Of a stretch of DNA of 64,000 bases, positions 52,029-61,115 are shown in pieces; within the stretch, counting starts at the first letter, position 1, and each line of letters begins with the position of its first letter. The position numbers were made by a program, and so were the translations under genes. The stretch is from NCBI RefSeq assembly GCF_003253995.1, contig NZ_QKZL01000002.1, positions 310,001 through 374,000 on the forward strand, given 5' to 3'. This stretch comes from Palleronia aestuarii (GTDB lineage: Bacteria; Pseudomonadota; Alphaproteobacteria; Rhodobacterales; Rhodobacteraceae). Below the pieces are notes generated by a model. It made no database searches, was not told the DNA's origin, and saw nothing but the letters and a program-made list of their open reading frames with translations.

Positions 52029-52079
52029 CGATATCTTGTGGATATCGCGTCTGCCTGCGGCAGATGCGGGGCGGGTTCG

Positions 52080-52108
52080 TTGACACGCCCGGGTTGTTCG
52101 CGAAGACT
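52080..52108 (+). promoter_or_regulatory. Possible smc promoter
   Basis: A perfect TTGACA (52080-52085) followed after 17 bases by AAGACT, a poor -10. A strong AAGGAGGCG ribosome site follows just before the smc ATG at 52138. Confidence 0.35.
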
Positions 52109-52137
52109 CGCCGCCGCGGTTCAAGGAGGCGCGGCGC

Positions 52138-55100
52138 ATGCAGTTCACCCGGCTGAGGCTCACGGGCTTCAAGTCCTTCGTCGATCCGACGGATCTCGTG
52201 ATCCAGGACGGGCTGACGGGCGTCGTGGGGCCGAATGGCTGCGGCAAGTCGAACCTGCTCGAGGCGCTCCGCTGGGTGATGGGGGAGAGCCGGCCGACCG
52301 CGATGCGCGGCGGCGGGATGGAGGACGTGATCTTCGCGGGCACGACCCGGCGGCCGGCACGGAACTTCGCGGAGGTGGCGCTCCATATCGACAATGCCGA
52401 GCGGCTGGCGCCGGCGGCCTTCAACTCCCACGACGCGATCGAGATCGTGCGGCGGATCACCCGCGACGCAGGCAGCGCCTACAAGGCGCAGGGCCGCGAC
52501 GTGCGGGCGCGCGATGTCCAGATGCTCTTCGCCGACGCCTCCACCGGCGCGCAATCGCCCGCGCTCGTCCGCCAAGGCCAGATCGCGGAGCTCATCAACG
52601 CGCGGCCCACGCAGAGGCGGCGCATCCTGGAAGAGGCGGCGGGGATCTCCGGCCTCTACCAGCGGCGCCACGAGGCGGAGCTGAAGCTGAAGGCGGCGGA
52701 GGCGAATCTCACCCGCGTCGACAGCGTGGTCGAGAGCCTCGCGGCGCAGCTCGCACAGCTCGCGCGGCAGGCGCGGCAAGCGGCGCGCTACCGCGAGATC
52801 GGCGCGGCGCTCAGGCGGGCGGAGGGGCTTTTGCTCTACCGCCGCTGGCGCGAGGCTGACCGGGCGCGGTCGGACGCAGAGGCCGCGCGAGCGCTGAAGG
52901 GCACGGAGGCCACGCGGGCGGAACGGACGGCGGTCGCGGCCACGCGGGCGCGGGAAGAGGCGGAGGCCGCGCTGCCGCCCCTGCGCGAGGAGGCGGCGAT
53001 CGCCGGCGCGCTGCTCCAACGGCTCGAGGTGGAGCAGGGCGGGCTTGCGGAGCGGGAGGGGCAGGCGGCGGAGAAGATCGCGCAGCTCGAGGCCCGGCTG
53101 GCCCAGATCGGGCGCGACGCGGAGCGGGAGGCGGGGCTCAACGCCGACGCGGACGGCACGATCACCCGGCTCGAGGCGGAGGGGCGCGAGCTGACCCAAG
53201 CGGAGGCGGGGTTCGACGAGGCGCTCGCCGCCGCCGCCGCCGCCGCGCGGGAGGCCGGTGGCGTGCTCGCGGCCCGCGAGGGCGCGCTGGCCGAGATCAC
53301 CGAGGAAGTGGCCCGGCTCGCCGCGCGGCACCAATCCGCGGACCGGGAGGTGGCGGAGGCCGAAGGTGCCCGGTCGCGCGCCGCGGCGGCGGTCGCGAAG
53401 GCCCGTGAGGCGCTCCGCGCGGCGGAGGCGGCGCGCGCGGGCGTCGAGGGCGAGGTCGACGCGGCGGAGGCCGAGGAGGCCGCGGCGAGCGCCGCGGCGG
53501 AGCGCGCGGAAGCCGAGATGGGCCGGGCGGAGGCCGCGCGCGACGCGGCGCAGGGCGCGGAGGCGGAGACGCGCGCGCGGCTTTCGGAAGCCGAGGGTGA
53601 GCGGGGCGCGCTCGCCGCCGAAGCGGGCGCGCTCGAGAAGATCGTCGCGCGCGGGGCGGGCGGGGGCACGGAGGTGCTCGACCGGGTCCGCGTCGCGGCG
53701 GGTTTCGAGAAGGCGCTGGGCGCAGCACTCGGCGACGATCTGCGCGCGCCGGAAGTCGAGGGCGGGACCGGCTGGACGCGGCTGCCGGATTACGACGCGG
53801 CCGAGCCCCTGCCGGACGGCGCGGCGCCGCTCGGCCTCCATGTCGAGGCGCCTGAGGTGCTCGGGCGGCGGATCGCGCAGGTGGGTCTCGTCTCCGCCGA
53901 GGCGGGCCCGGGCCTGCAATCCGCGCTCCGCCCCGGGCAACGGCTCGTCAGCCGGGCGGGCGATCTCTGGCGCTGGGACGGGTACGGCGCCGCGGCCGCC
54001 GATGCGCCGTCGGCCGCGGCGCTCCGGCTCGAGCAGCTGAACCGGCTTTCGACGCTGCGCGAAGCGCTCGCCGCACTCGAGGCGCGGGCGGCGGAGGCGC
54101 GGAGCGCCCACGACGAGGCGGCGCGCCTGCTGCGCGAGGCGGGGGAGGCCGACGGCGCGGCGCGGCGGGCCCGGCGCGAGGCCGATACGCGCCTCGCGGA
54201 GGCGAGCCGGGCGCTGTCGCGCGCGGATGCCGCGCGCAGCCTCGCCGATGGCCGCCGGGTGCAGGCGGAGGCGGCCCTGCAGCGCCACGACGAGGAGGCG
54301 AACGCGGCGGCGGAGCGGTCGGAGGCCGCGCGGGCGGCGCGGGACGCGCTCGACGATCTGGACGCGCTGCGCGCCCGCGTGGCGACGCGGCGCGAGGAGG
54401 TCGAGGCGGCGCGGCTCGCGACGCTCGCGCGGCGCGCGGCGCATGACGAGCGCGCGCGGGAGGGGGCCGCGCGGGAGAAACGGCAGGCGGCGATCGCCAA
54501 GGAGCTCTCCACGTGGCGCGGGCGCCTCGCCTCCGCCGGCGGGCGGCTCGCCGATCTCGAGGCGCGGCGGACGCGCGGCGAGGACGAGCTTGCCCGGGCC
54601 CGCGCGGTGCCCGAGACGCTCGCGGCGGACCGGGCGCGGCTCGACGCGGGGATCGCGGAGGCGCGCGCGCGCGACGCGGCCTCCCGCGAGGCGCTCGCCT
54701 CGGGCGAGGACCGGCTCGCCGCCGCCGCGCAGGCCGAGCGTGCCGCCGAACGCGAGGCGGGTGCCGCGCGGGAGGCACGGGCGGGCGCGGAGGCGCAGGC
54801 CGAGGCCGCGCGGGCGGGCGTGGCGGAGGCCGCGGCGCGGATCGAGGAGGCGCAGGGCACGACGCCCGACGGCCTTCTCGAGACGCTCGAGGCCGATTTC
54901 GAGACCATCCCGGGCACGGACGAGATCGAGGCGGATGTCGGGCGCCTGCGCCGCCAGCGCGACGGGATGGGCGCGGTGAACCTGCGCGCGGAGGCCGATG
55001 CGCAGGAGGTGGAGGCCGAGCACGAAGAGCTCGTTCGCGAGAAGGCCGATCTGGAGGCCGCGATCGCCACGCTGCGCTCCGGGATCGCGGGGCTGAACCG

Positions 55101-55587
55101 CGAGGGGCGCGAACGGCTCCTCGCCGCGTTCGAGGAGGTGAACGCGAATTTCGGAACCCTCTTCGCCGCGCTTTTCGGCGGCGGGGAAGCGCGGCTCGAA
55201 CTCGTTGAATCGGACGATCCGCTCGATGCTGGGCTGGAGATTCTCTGCCAGCCGCCGGGCAAGCGGCTCTCGACGCTGTCGCTTCTGTCGGGCGGCGAGC
55301 AGACGCTGACCGCGATGGCGCTGATCTTCGCGGTGTTTCTCGCCAATCCCGCGCCGATCTGCGTGCTCGACGAGGTAGACGCGCCGCTCGACGACGCGAA
55401 CGTCACGCGGTTCTGCGACATGCTCGACGAGATGACGCGGCGGACGCGGACGCGGTTTCTCGTCATCACCCACCATGCCGTGACGATGGCGCGGATGGAC
55501 CGGCTCTTCGGGGTGACGATGGGCGAGCAGGGGGTGAGCCAGCTCGTCTCCGTCGATCTGTCGCGCGCGGAAGCGATGGTGGCGTGA
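52138..55587 (+). CDS. smc: Chromosome segregation ATPase SMC
   Basis: Condensin-type ATPase that organises and separates chromosomes. The 1149-residue product has the head N-half with Walker A GPNGCGKSNLLEALRWVMGE (about residue 32), long Ala/Glu/Arg-rich coiled coils on both sides of a hinge near residues 500-630, and the C-terminal head with LSGGEQTLTAMALIFA and Walker B CVLDEVDAPLDDAN. The alanine-rich coils give long antisense open frames, which are not genes. scpA and scpB are not adjacent. Confidence 0.96.
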   Translation: MQFTRLRLTGFKSFVDPTDLVIQDGLTGVVGPNGCGKSNLLEALRWVMGESRPTAMRGGGMEDVIFAGTTRRPARNFAEVALHIDNAERLAPAAFNSHDAIEIVRRITRDAGSAYKAQGRDVRARDVQMLFADASTGAQSPALVRQGQIAELINARPTQRRRILEEAAGISGLYQRRHEAELKLKAAEANLTRVDSVVESLAAQLAQLARQARQAARYREIGAALRRAEGLLLYRRWREADRARSDAEAARALKGTEATRAERTAVAATRAREEAEAALPPLREEAAIAGALLQRLEVEQGGLAEREGQAAEKIAQLEARLAQIGRDAEREAGLNADADGTITRLEAEGRELTQAEAGFDEALAAAAAAAREAGGVLAAREGALAEITEEVARLAARHQSADREVAEAEGARSRAAAAVAKAREALRAAEAARAGVEGEVDAAEAEEAAASAAAERAEAEMGRAEAARDAAQGAEAETRARLSEAEGERGALAAEAGALEKIVARGAGGGTEVLDRVRVAAGFEKALGAALGDDLRAPEVEGGTGWTRLPDYDAAEPLPDGAAPLGLHVEAPEVLGRRIAQVGLVSAEAGPGLQSALRPGQRLVSRAGDLWRWDGYGAAAADAPSAAALRLEQLNRLSTLREALAALEARAAEARSAHDEAARLLREAGEADGAARRARREADTRLAEASRALSRADAARSLADGRRVQAEAALQRHDEEANAAAERSEAARAARDALDDLDALRARVATRREEVEAARLATLARRAAHDERAREGAAREKRQAAIAKELSTWRGRLASAGGRLADLEARRTRGEDELARARAVPETLAADRARLDAGIAEARARDAASREALASGEDRLAAAAQAERAAEREAGAAREARAGAEAQAEAARAGVAEAAARIEEAQGTTPDGLLETLEADFETIPGTDEIEADVGRLRRQRDGMGAVNLRAEADAQEVEAEHEELVREKADLEAAIATLRSGIAGLNREGRERLLAAFEEVNANFGTLFAALFGGGEARLELVESDDPLDAGLEILCQPPGKRLSTLSLLSGGEQTLTAMALIFAVFLANPAPICVLDEVDAPLDDANVTRFCDMLDEMTRRTRTRFLVITHHAVTMARMDRLFGVTMGEQGVSQLVSVDLSRAEAMVA

Positions 55588-55642
55588 CCCGAGGGGCCCC
55601 CGCGTGACGCCGTCCCGGGCTCGACCCGGGACCTTGCGGGGC

Positions 55643-56404
55643 TCAGAGCGTGCGGGAGCGGGCGGGCAGGACCGGGCCGTCGGGCAGGTGGAGGAGCCGC
55701 CGGACCTCCGCCGTCTCCGCCGCCGTCACGGGATTGGCGGCGATGTAGCGCAGCTTGTCGTTCTCCCGCCCCGAACGGCTTTCCTGGTTTTCCCCGTGGG
55801 CCACGAGATAGGCCGCGGCGGGGAAGGGGATCGGGCGGAGGTGCTGTCCGTGCAGGGGCGCGGTTTCCGGCAGTTCGAAATGGCGCACCATCATCTGCCG
55901 CGTGGCCTTGAGATCTCCCGCCACGCGCCGGACCGCGCCCGCGGTGCCGCAGACGCGGTAGAAGGGCGCGCGCTTGGGGTGGTCCGCGGAGGGCGCGCCG
56001 TGGCGCCCGATCCGGCCCGTCCGCGCGTCGATGGACCAGCCGTCGGTGAGCAGCCAGCCATCGGCGGCCTCGCTGCGCATGTGGGCGACGAGATCGGGCA
56101 CGACCAGGTCGTCCGCGTCGAGGGCGAAGAGTAGCGTGTCGTCCTCGGGCTCCGCGCGCAGGATGGCGGTGATCTTGGCCCATTTGTCGTCGCCGTCGAG
56201 CGGGCGGTCGAGGGGGAGGCCGGTAACGCGCGGATCGGGGGGGAGCGGCGGGACATCCTGCCCGCAGACGACCGCGCGCCAGTTCGGGTCGGTCTGGCGC
56301 AGGAGCGTGCCGAGCGTGAGCTCGAGGCAGCGGGTGACGACGGACCAGTCGCGCACCATCGCGCGGGCGATGAGCGGGATGCAGAAGAGAACGCGCGGGG
56401 GCAT
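55643..56404 (-). CDS. GT2-like glycosyltransferase
   Basis: A 253-residue protein with a GT-A type layout: an N-terminal RVLFCIPLIARAMVRDWSVVTR strand region, WAKITAILRAEPEDDTLLFALDADDLVVPD containing the DxD-like metal motif (LDADDLV, about residue 95), and a HFELPETAPLHGQH acceptor-side segment. Donor and acceptor sugars are unknown. It stands alone, convergent with smc. No signal or membrane segment. Confidence 0.75.
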   Translation of the reverse strand: MPPRVLFCIPLIARAMVRDWSVVTRCLELTLGTLLRQTDPNWRAVVCGQDVPPLPPDPRVTGLPLDRPLDGDDKWAKITAILRAEPEDDTLLFALDADDLVVPDLVAHMRSEAADGWLLTDGWSIDARTGRIGRHGAPSADHPKRAPFYRVCGTAGAVRRVAGDLKATRQMMVRHFELPETAPLHGQHLRPIPFPAAAYLVAHGENQESRSGRENDKLRYIAANPVTAAETAEVRRLLHLPDGPVLPARSRTL

Positions 56405-56441
56405 CGTCGGCAGATGGATCGCGGTGCGTCGGGGTCAAGCG

Positions 56442-56499
56442 GCGGGACGGACGGAACGGCGCTCGCGGCTACGCCGCATCGCCCCGCCCGCCGTCCCGC
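56442..56499. repeat. Palindromic repeat, copy B
   Basis: A 58-base imperfect palindrome with perfect 9-base ends GCGGGACGG/CCGTCCCGC and an inner GCGGC-TAC-GCCGC hairpin. It lies in the gap between the Dps-like gene and the glycosyltransferase and may also act as a terminator for the Dps-like gene. Confidence 0.75.
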
Positions 56500-56508
56500 A
56501 GGCTTTCG

Positions 56509-57099
56509 TCACTGCTGCGCGGGGGCGTCCGGGGTCTGCAGGTGGGCGCGGATCTGCCACATCTGGTGGTCGATCAGATCGGTCACGGAGATCAGGAGGT
56601 CCTGCGTGACGAGGTCGTCCTCCGTCGCGTCGATGCGGTCGTAGAGCGCGTCCGAGACCTGGCTCCAGTTCCCGGCGAGCGCGTCGAGCGTCGTGTCCGC
56701 GTCGCGTTCCGCGGGGTCGGGCTCCGTCGCGGAGGCGTTCTCGGCGACCGCGGAGGGCCGTCCGTCGGCGGGGGCGCCCAGGGCGCGGAGACGTTCGGCC
56801 ACCTCGTCGATCACGGGGAAGATGGCGCTGTAGAGCTCCTCGTAGAACTCGTGCAGCTGGTAGTAGTCGGACCCGACCACGTTCCAATGCTCCTGGTGGG
56901 CGTCGTGCTGGAGCGCGGTAAGGTCGTAGAGCGTGGCCTGCAGAGCCTCGATCGCCGGGCCGCGGGCCTCTTCGGTCGATGGCAGTGGCGGGGTCGGTCC
57001 CTCAGTCACAGAGGTGGAGGTGGTCGTGGCGTCCTGCGCCGCGAGGGGTGTCGCGGCCGCGAGGGCCAGTGCGAGGATGGTGGAGGTCAATGCGCGCAT
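56509..57099 (-). CDS. Dps/ferritin-like protein with a signal peptide
   Basis: A 196-residue protein. Residues 1-22 form a classical signal peptide (MRALTSTILALALAAATPLAAQ), then a Thr/Pro-rich linker, then a Dps domain. The ferroxidase residues are all present: His in HQEHWNVVG, His in QLHEFYEEL, Asp and Glu in VIDEVAERLRALG. Dps proteins oxidise and store iron and bind DNA in the cytoplasm; this one is predicted to be exported, so DNA binding is unlikely and periplasmic iron or peroxide handling is a better guess. The start at 57099 has GGGAGCGGG upstream. Confidence 0.82.
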   Translation of the reverse strand: MRALTSTILALALAAATPLAAQDATTTSTSVTEGPTPPLPSTEEARGPAIEALQATLYDLTALQHDAHQEHWNVVGSDYYQLHEFYEELYSAIFPVIDEVAERLRALGAPADGRPSAVAENASATEPDPAERDADTTLDALAGNWSQVSDALYDRIDATEDDLVTQDLLISVTDLIDHQMWQIRAHLQTPDAPAQQ

Positions 57100-57201
57100 G
57101 ATGGCCCGCTCCCTTGGTGTCGTTGTGCGTGGGCAGCCAAGGAGCGGGCGGGAGGGGTTGTTCCGGGGGTGCGACATCGCGGTCGCCCCCCGGTCGGACG
57201 A

Positions 57202-58371
57202 TCAGAGCCGCGCGAGCAGGTCGCGCGTGGGCCAGCCATCGGCGGGAAGGCCGAGCCGCGCCTGTTCGGCGCGCACGGCGCTCCGGGTTCCGGCCCCGAG
57301 GATGCCGTCGATCTCGCCCACGTCGTGGCCCATCGCGTTGAGGCGGGTCTGGAGCGACCGCATCTCTGCGTCGGACAGCGCCGGGGACGGATTGCCGGGG
57401 GCGAAGACGGGCGCGCCTTCGAGGCGGGTGGCGAAGTAGGCGGCGGTCAGAACGTAGGTGAAGCTCTGGTTCCACTCGAAGAAGACGTCGAAATTCGGGT
57501 AGCCGACGAAGGCCGGGCCGTCCTTGCCCTGCGGCAGGACGAGGCTCGAGGGGAGTTCGGCGGCCCAGGCACCGGAGCGGGGCGCGACGCCCATCGCCGC
57601 CCATTCGGCGGGCGAATGGCGATTCTCGAGATGCGCGCGGGACCAGTCCATGTTGGCGGGTACGACGACCTCCTGCAGCCACGGCTCGTTCGGCCGCCAG
57701 CCGAGCGCGGAGAGCATCGAGCCGCCCGACATCAGCGCGTCGGGTGCGGAGGTCTTGAGACGGACATGGCCGTCGCCGTCGCCGTCGATGCCGTTCTCGA
57801 GGATGTCGCGGGGCAGCATCTGGACCTGTCCGATCTCGCCCGCCCAAGCGCCGGTCGTGGCGCGCGGGTCGAGATCGCCCATCGCCGCGAGTTCGAGCGC
57901 GGCGAAGACCTGCGGGCGGAAGAGGTCGGGGCGGCGGCAATCATGCGCGAGCGTCATCAGGGCGTCCACGGTGTTGAAATCGCCCTGCACCGCGCCGTAA
58001 TCGGTCTCGAAGGCCCAGAACGCCAGGAGAACGCCGCGGGGCACGCCGAATTCCGCCTGGATCCGCTCGAAGGTGGCGTCGTATTCGCGCGACATGGCCT
58101 GTCCGCGATCGACGCGGTTCTGGGAGATGAGGCGGCGGGCGAAATCGGTGAAGGGCAGGGTGAAGACCCCCTGCCGTCTGTCGGCGGCGAGGACGTCCTG
58201 GTTTTGCCGCGTCCCCGCGAAGAACGACCGCGCGAGGGCCGGATCGGCGCCGCGGGAGACGGCCTCGGCCTCCATCGTGTCGCGGAAGGCAGCAAAGTCG
58301 CCGCCGCAGGGGACCTGTGCCGCGGCGGGGGCGGCGAGGGCTATGGCGGCGAGGATGGACAGGGATCGCAT
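57202..58371 (-). CDS. Lytic murein transglycosylase, MltB type
   Basis: Cleaves peptidoglycan glycan strands in the periplasm. The 389-residue protein has a signal peptide (ending AAPAAAQVP), the SLT domain with catalytic glutamate in FWAFETDYGAVQGDFN (about residue 117) and GEIGQVQMLPRDIL, and a C-terminal peptidoglycan-binding domain (LQTRLNAMGHDVGEIDGILGAG). There is no lipobox cysteine, so it is soluble rather than anchored. Confidence 0.9.
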   Translation of the reverse strand: MRSLSILAAIALAAPAAAQVPCGGDFAAFRDTMEAEAVSRGADPALARSFFAGTRQNQDVLAADRRQGVFTLPFTDFARRLISQNRVDRGQAMSREYDATFERIQAEFGVPRGVLLAFWAFETDYGAVQGDFNTVDALMTLAHDCRRPDLFRPQVFAALELAAMGDLDPRATTGAWAGEIGQVQMLPRDILENGIDGDGDGHVRLKTSAPDALMSGGSMLSALGWRPNEPWLQEVVVPANMDWSRAHLENRHSPAEWAAMGVAPRSGAWAAELPSSLVLPQGKDGPAFVGYPNFDVFFEWNQSFTYVLTAAYFATRLEGAPVFAPGNPSPALSDAEMRSLQTRLNAMGHDVGEIDGILGAGTRSAVRAEQARLGLPADGWPTRDLLARL

Positions 58372-58416
58372 AACGGGCCTCCGGTTTTCGTTCCGGGGGA
58401 TAGCAGAGAGCCCGGC

Positions 58417-59316
58417 TCAGGCAAGGAGCAGCACGATCACGATGACGACGAGCGCCGTCCATGCGCGCCAGAGCGCCCGGACCGAGGCCTCGATCTCGTC
58501 CGCGCCGATCTCCCGCCGGCCCTCGGGATGGACGTAGGGAAAATCGCGCATCTCGCCGTCATAGGCGCGGGGACCGGAGAGCGCGATGCCGAGGACGAAG
58601 GCCATCGCCGCCTCGGGCCAGCCCGCGTTGGGCGAGCGGTGGAGCGGCCCGTCGCGCAGGATCACGCGCCAGGCATCGGGCCGCGCGTGCGAAAGGGCGA
58701 GAAGCGCCGCGGTGAGCCGGGCGGGCACCCAGTTCAGCACGTCGTCGAGCCGCGCGGCGGCCCAGCCGAACTGCTCGTGGCGCGGCGTGCGGTAGCCCAC
58801 CATCGAATCGGCCGTGTTGACGAGCTTGTAGACGAGCAGCCCCGGCAGCCCTGCCACGAGGAACCAGAAGGCCGGGGCCACGACGGCGTCCGAGAGGTTC
58901 TCCGCGGCCGATTCGATGGCGCCGCGGGCGATGGCGGTGGCGTCCATCGCCGCGGTGTCGCGCCCGACGATGCGGGCGACGGCCTCGCGCCCCTCGGGAA
59001 GCGAGCGGCGCAGCGCGGTGGCGACGTCCGCCACGTGATCGGCGAGGCTGCGTTGCGCAAGGAGGATCGCGCCGAGGAGGACGGAGACGAGGCCGCCGCC
59101 CGGCAGCGCCTCGATCCAGAGGCCGAGGAACGCCGCGCCCGCGACGAGAGCCGCCGTGATGAGCACGCCGTTGCGGCGCGCGGGCGCGCGGTTAAAGCGG
59201 CGGTCGGCGGCGGCGACGAGGCGGCCCATGAGGATCGCGGGATGCGGGGCGCGCGACCAGATCGCGCGCGGCTCGCCGAAGGCCGCGTCGAGAAGAAGGG
59301 CCGCGAGGAGGATCAC
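58417..59316 (-). CDS. cbiB: Adenosylcobinamide-phosphate synthase
   Basis: Attaches aminopropanol (or its phosphate) to adenosylcobyric acid; also called CobD in the aerobic nomenclature. The 299-residue membrane protein has five or so hydrophobic segments and the family motifs IESAAENLSDAVVAPAFWF, VNTADSMVGYRTPRHEQFGWAAARLDD and DGPLHRSPNAGWPEAAMA. The start is a GTG at 59316 (VILLAALLLDAAFGEP) that lies within copy C of the palindromic repeat. It is 58 bases after the DUF1636 gene. Confidence 0.92.
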   Translation of the reverse strand: MILLAALLLDAAFGEPRAIWSRAPHPAILMGRLVAAADRRFNRAPARRNGVLITAALVAGAAFLGLWIEALPGGGLVSVLLGAILLAQRSLADHVADVATALRRSLPEGREAVARIVGRDTAAMDATAIARGAIESAAENLSDAVVAPAFWFLVAGLPGLLVYKLVNTADSMVGYRTPRHEQFGWAAARLDDVLNWVPARLTAALLALSHARPDAWRVILRDGPLHRSPNAGWPEAAMAFVLGIALSGPRAYDGEMRDFPYVHPEGRREIGADEIEASVRALWRAWTALVVIVIVLLLA

Positions 59317-59366
59317 GGGGACGCCGGACGACGCTCGGCTGCGCCATCGCCCCGCCCGCCGTCCCG
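59316..59366. repeat. Palindromic repeat, copy C
   Basis: A shorter member of the repeat family: GGGGACG and CGTCCC ends, and the 20 bases before the right end identical to copy B. The inner hairpin is reduced. It fills the gap between cbiB and the DUF1636 gene and touches the cbiB start codon. Confidence 0.65.
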
Positions 59367-59374
59367 CGCGGCGC

Positions 59375-59734
59375 TCATTCCTCGGGCAGCGGCGTGTGGC
59401 GGGTGACGAAATGGCCCTTGATCGGTTCGGGCCAGGCGCGATAGGGCACCTGCCCCGTGCGGCTTTCGGCGTGAAGGCGGGCGTAGTCGACGATGGCGCG
59501 CGCCGCCTCCCGGTCGGGGGTGAACTCGCCCAGCGTGTAGGCAAGCTTGCCCTGCGATTGCAGCGCCACGTTGCAGGCCCGCGAACAGCCCATCAGGCAG
59601 GAGAACCGCCGCGTGCGCAGGTCGCTGCCTTCCGCCTCCGCCTCGATCAGCGCGGCGAGGCGTTCGCCGTCGGTGTCGCCGCCCGACCAGTCGTCGCGCT
59701 TGCAGGTGTCACAGATGGTGATCCAGGTGGTCAT
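59375..59734 (-). CDS. DUF1636 protein, probable Fe-S protein of the cobalamin cluster
   Basis: A 119-residue protein with the DUF1636 pattern: ITICDTCKRDDW at the start and FSCLMGCSRACNVALQ in the middle, giving cysteines placed as in thioredoxin-like 2Fe-2S ferredoxins. Members often lie with cobalamin genes in alphaproteobacteria, as here upstream of cbiB. A redox role, such as cobalt reduction before adenosylation, is a guess. Confidence 0.82.
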   Translation of the reverse strand: MTTWITICDTCKRDDWSGGDTDGERLAALIEAEAEGSDLRTRRFSCLMGCSRACNVALQSQGKLAYTLGEFTPDREAARAIVDYARLHAESRTGQVPYRAWPEPIKGHFVTRHTPLPEE

Positions 59735-59857
59735 GAGCTCTCCTCCGGGCGCGGGACTTGAACCGGATCCGGGCGGTCGGCGCAAGGGGGTGCGGAGGCC
59801 GGCCCTCGGCGATTCACGCGATCTCAACCGATCCGTGGAAAGCTTTCCTGGACCGAC

Positions 59858-61102
59858 ATGCAGAGGAAGACGTCGATGTCGAGCGAGATGCGCTCCTATC
59901 CCATCCCCGTCAACGACACGTCGCGCGGCCTTGTCATCGAGGCGATGGACCTCACCAGACGGCAGGGCGATCCGTTCTTCGGCTACGTGACCGAGGCCGC
60001 GAAGCGGATCTTCGGCGCGCCAGTGGCGTTCCTGTCGCTGATCAAGGGCGACACGCAGTGCCTGCTGCATTGCGACGGGGTGGACGTTCCCGAGACGCCG
60101 CGCCAGATGTCGCTTTGCGCCTTCACCGTCGCGGCCAAGAAGACCATCGTGCTGCACGACACGCTCCTCGATCCGCGCAGCGCCGGCCATCCGATCGTCA
60201 CCGGGGGGTTCCGCCTGCGCTTCTCCGCCTCCGCGCCGGTCATCCTGTCGTCGGGATATTGCGTCGGCACCCTCTGCGCCGTCGATTTCGTGCCCCACGA
60301 CGCGCCGGAGCCGCATCAGGTGGAGATGCTCGAGAGCCTCGCGGCGATGACCGCGCGCTTCTACGAGGTTCCGGCCGAGCCCGATCCCGTCCGCGCGGCC
60401 GAGCTGCGGCGGATCGTGGACGATGCGCAGGACGAGTTCCTGTCGCTCGTCAGCCACGAGCTGCGCACGCCCCTGAACGGGATCTACGGCATGGCGCAGC
60501 TCCTCGACCTGCCCGACGGGGAGAACGCGGCCCTGGTCCGGGCGATCACCGATTCGGCGGAACTCCTCAACGGCATCGTCGAGAGCATCCTGAGCTTCAC
60601 GCAGATGAAATCGGGCGACATCGTGCTCGACGAGGAGACGTTCGACGTGGGCGCGCTGATCGGGGCGGTGGCGCAGACGCAAGCGGGCCTGATGCGGGCG
60701 GATGGCAAAACCTGCGACGCGTCGGGCCTGCCGGTCGGGCTCAGCATCACGGCCGACCGGGCGAAGATCGAGCTCGCGCTGTCCTGCCTGATGATGAACT
60801 TCGTCGCGCATGGCGGGCAGATGGCCCGCGTGGGGGCCCATCGCGGCGCGGACGGCACGCTGGTCGTGACCCTTTCGGACGATGGCGAGGGCATCTCGCC
60901 CGACCGCGAATCCCGTATCTGGGAGGCGTTCGGCACCGGCAAGTCGGTGCGGCGGCGCGATGCCGACGGGATCGGCCTCGGCCTGCCGCTGACGCGCAGG
61001 ATCGTCGAACTCCACGGCGGGGAGTTCGACCTGATCCAGTCGCATCCCGGCATGAGCGCGGTGATCCGGTTGCCGGCCTGGCGCGTGTGCGCGCCCGACT
61101 AA
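59858..61102 (+). CDS. Orphan soluble histidine kinase with GAF domain
   Basis: A 414-residue sensor kinase without membrane segments. Residues 20-170 form a GAF-type sensor (FFGYVTEAAKRIFGAPVAFLSLI ... GTLCAVDF). Then comes the dimerisation helix with the phospho-acceptor SHELRTPLNG (His about 206), and the ATPase with N-box-like CLMMNFVAHGG, G1 SDDGEGISP and G2 GIGLGLPL. No response regulator is adjacent. The ATG at 59858 is used; ATG at 59876 is also possible. Signal unknown. Confidence 0.87.
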   Translation: MQRKTSMSSEMRSYPIPVNDTSRGLVIEAMDLTRRQGDPFFGYVTEAAKRIFGAPVAFLSLIKGDTQCLLHCDGVDVPETPRQMSLCAFTVAAKKTIVLHDTLLDPRSAGHPIVTGGFRLRFSASAPVILSSGYCVGTLCAVDFVPHDAPEPHQVEMLESLAAMTARFYEVPAEPDPVRAAELRRIVDDAQDEFLSLVSHELRTPLNGIYGMAQLLDLPDGENAALVRAITDSAELLNGIVESILSFTQMKSGDIVLDEETFDVGALIGAVAQTQAGLMRADGKTCDASGLPVGLSITADRAKIELALSCLMMNFVAHGGQMARVGAHRGADGTLVVTLSDDGEGISPDRESRIWEAFGTGKSVRRRDADGIGLGLPLTRRIVELHGGEFDLIQSHPGMSAVIRLPAWRVCAPD

Positions 61103-61115
61103 ACCCAGGCCCGGC

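Noticed and set aside
51997-55476. An 1159-codon open frame antisense to smc.
   Set aside because: It mirrors the smc coiled-coil codons and has no independent start signal or family; smc itself is unmistakable.
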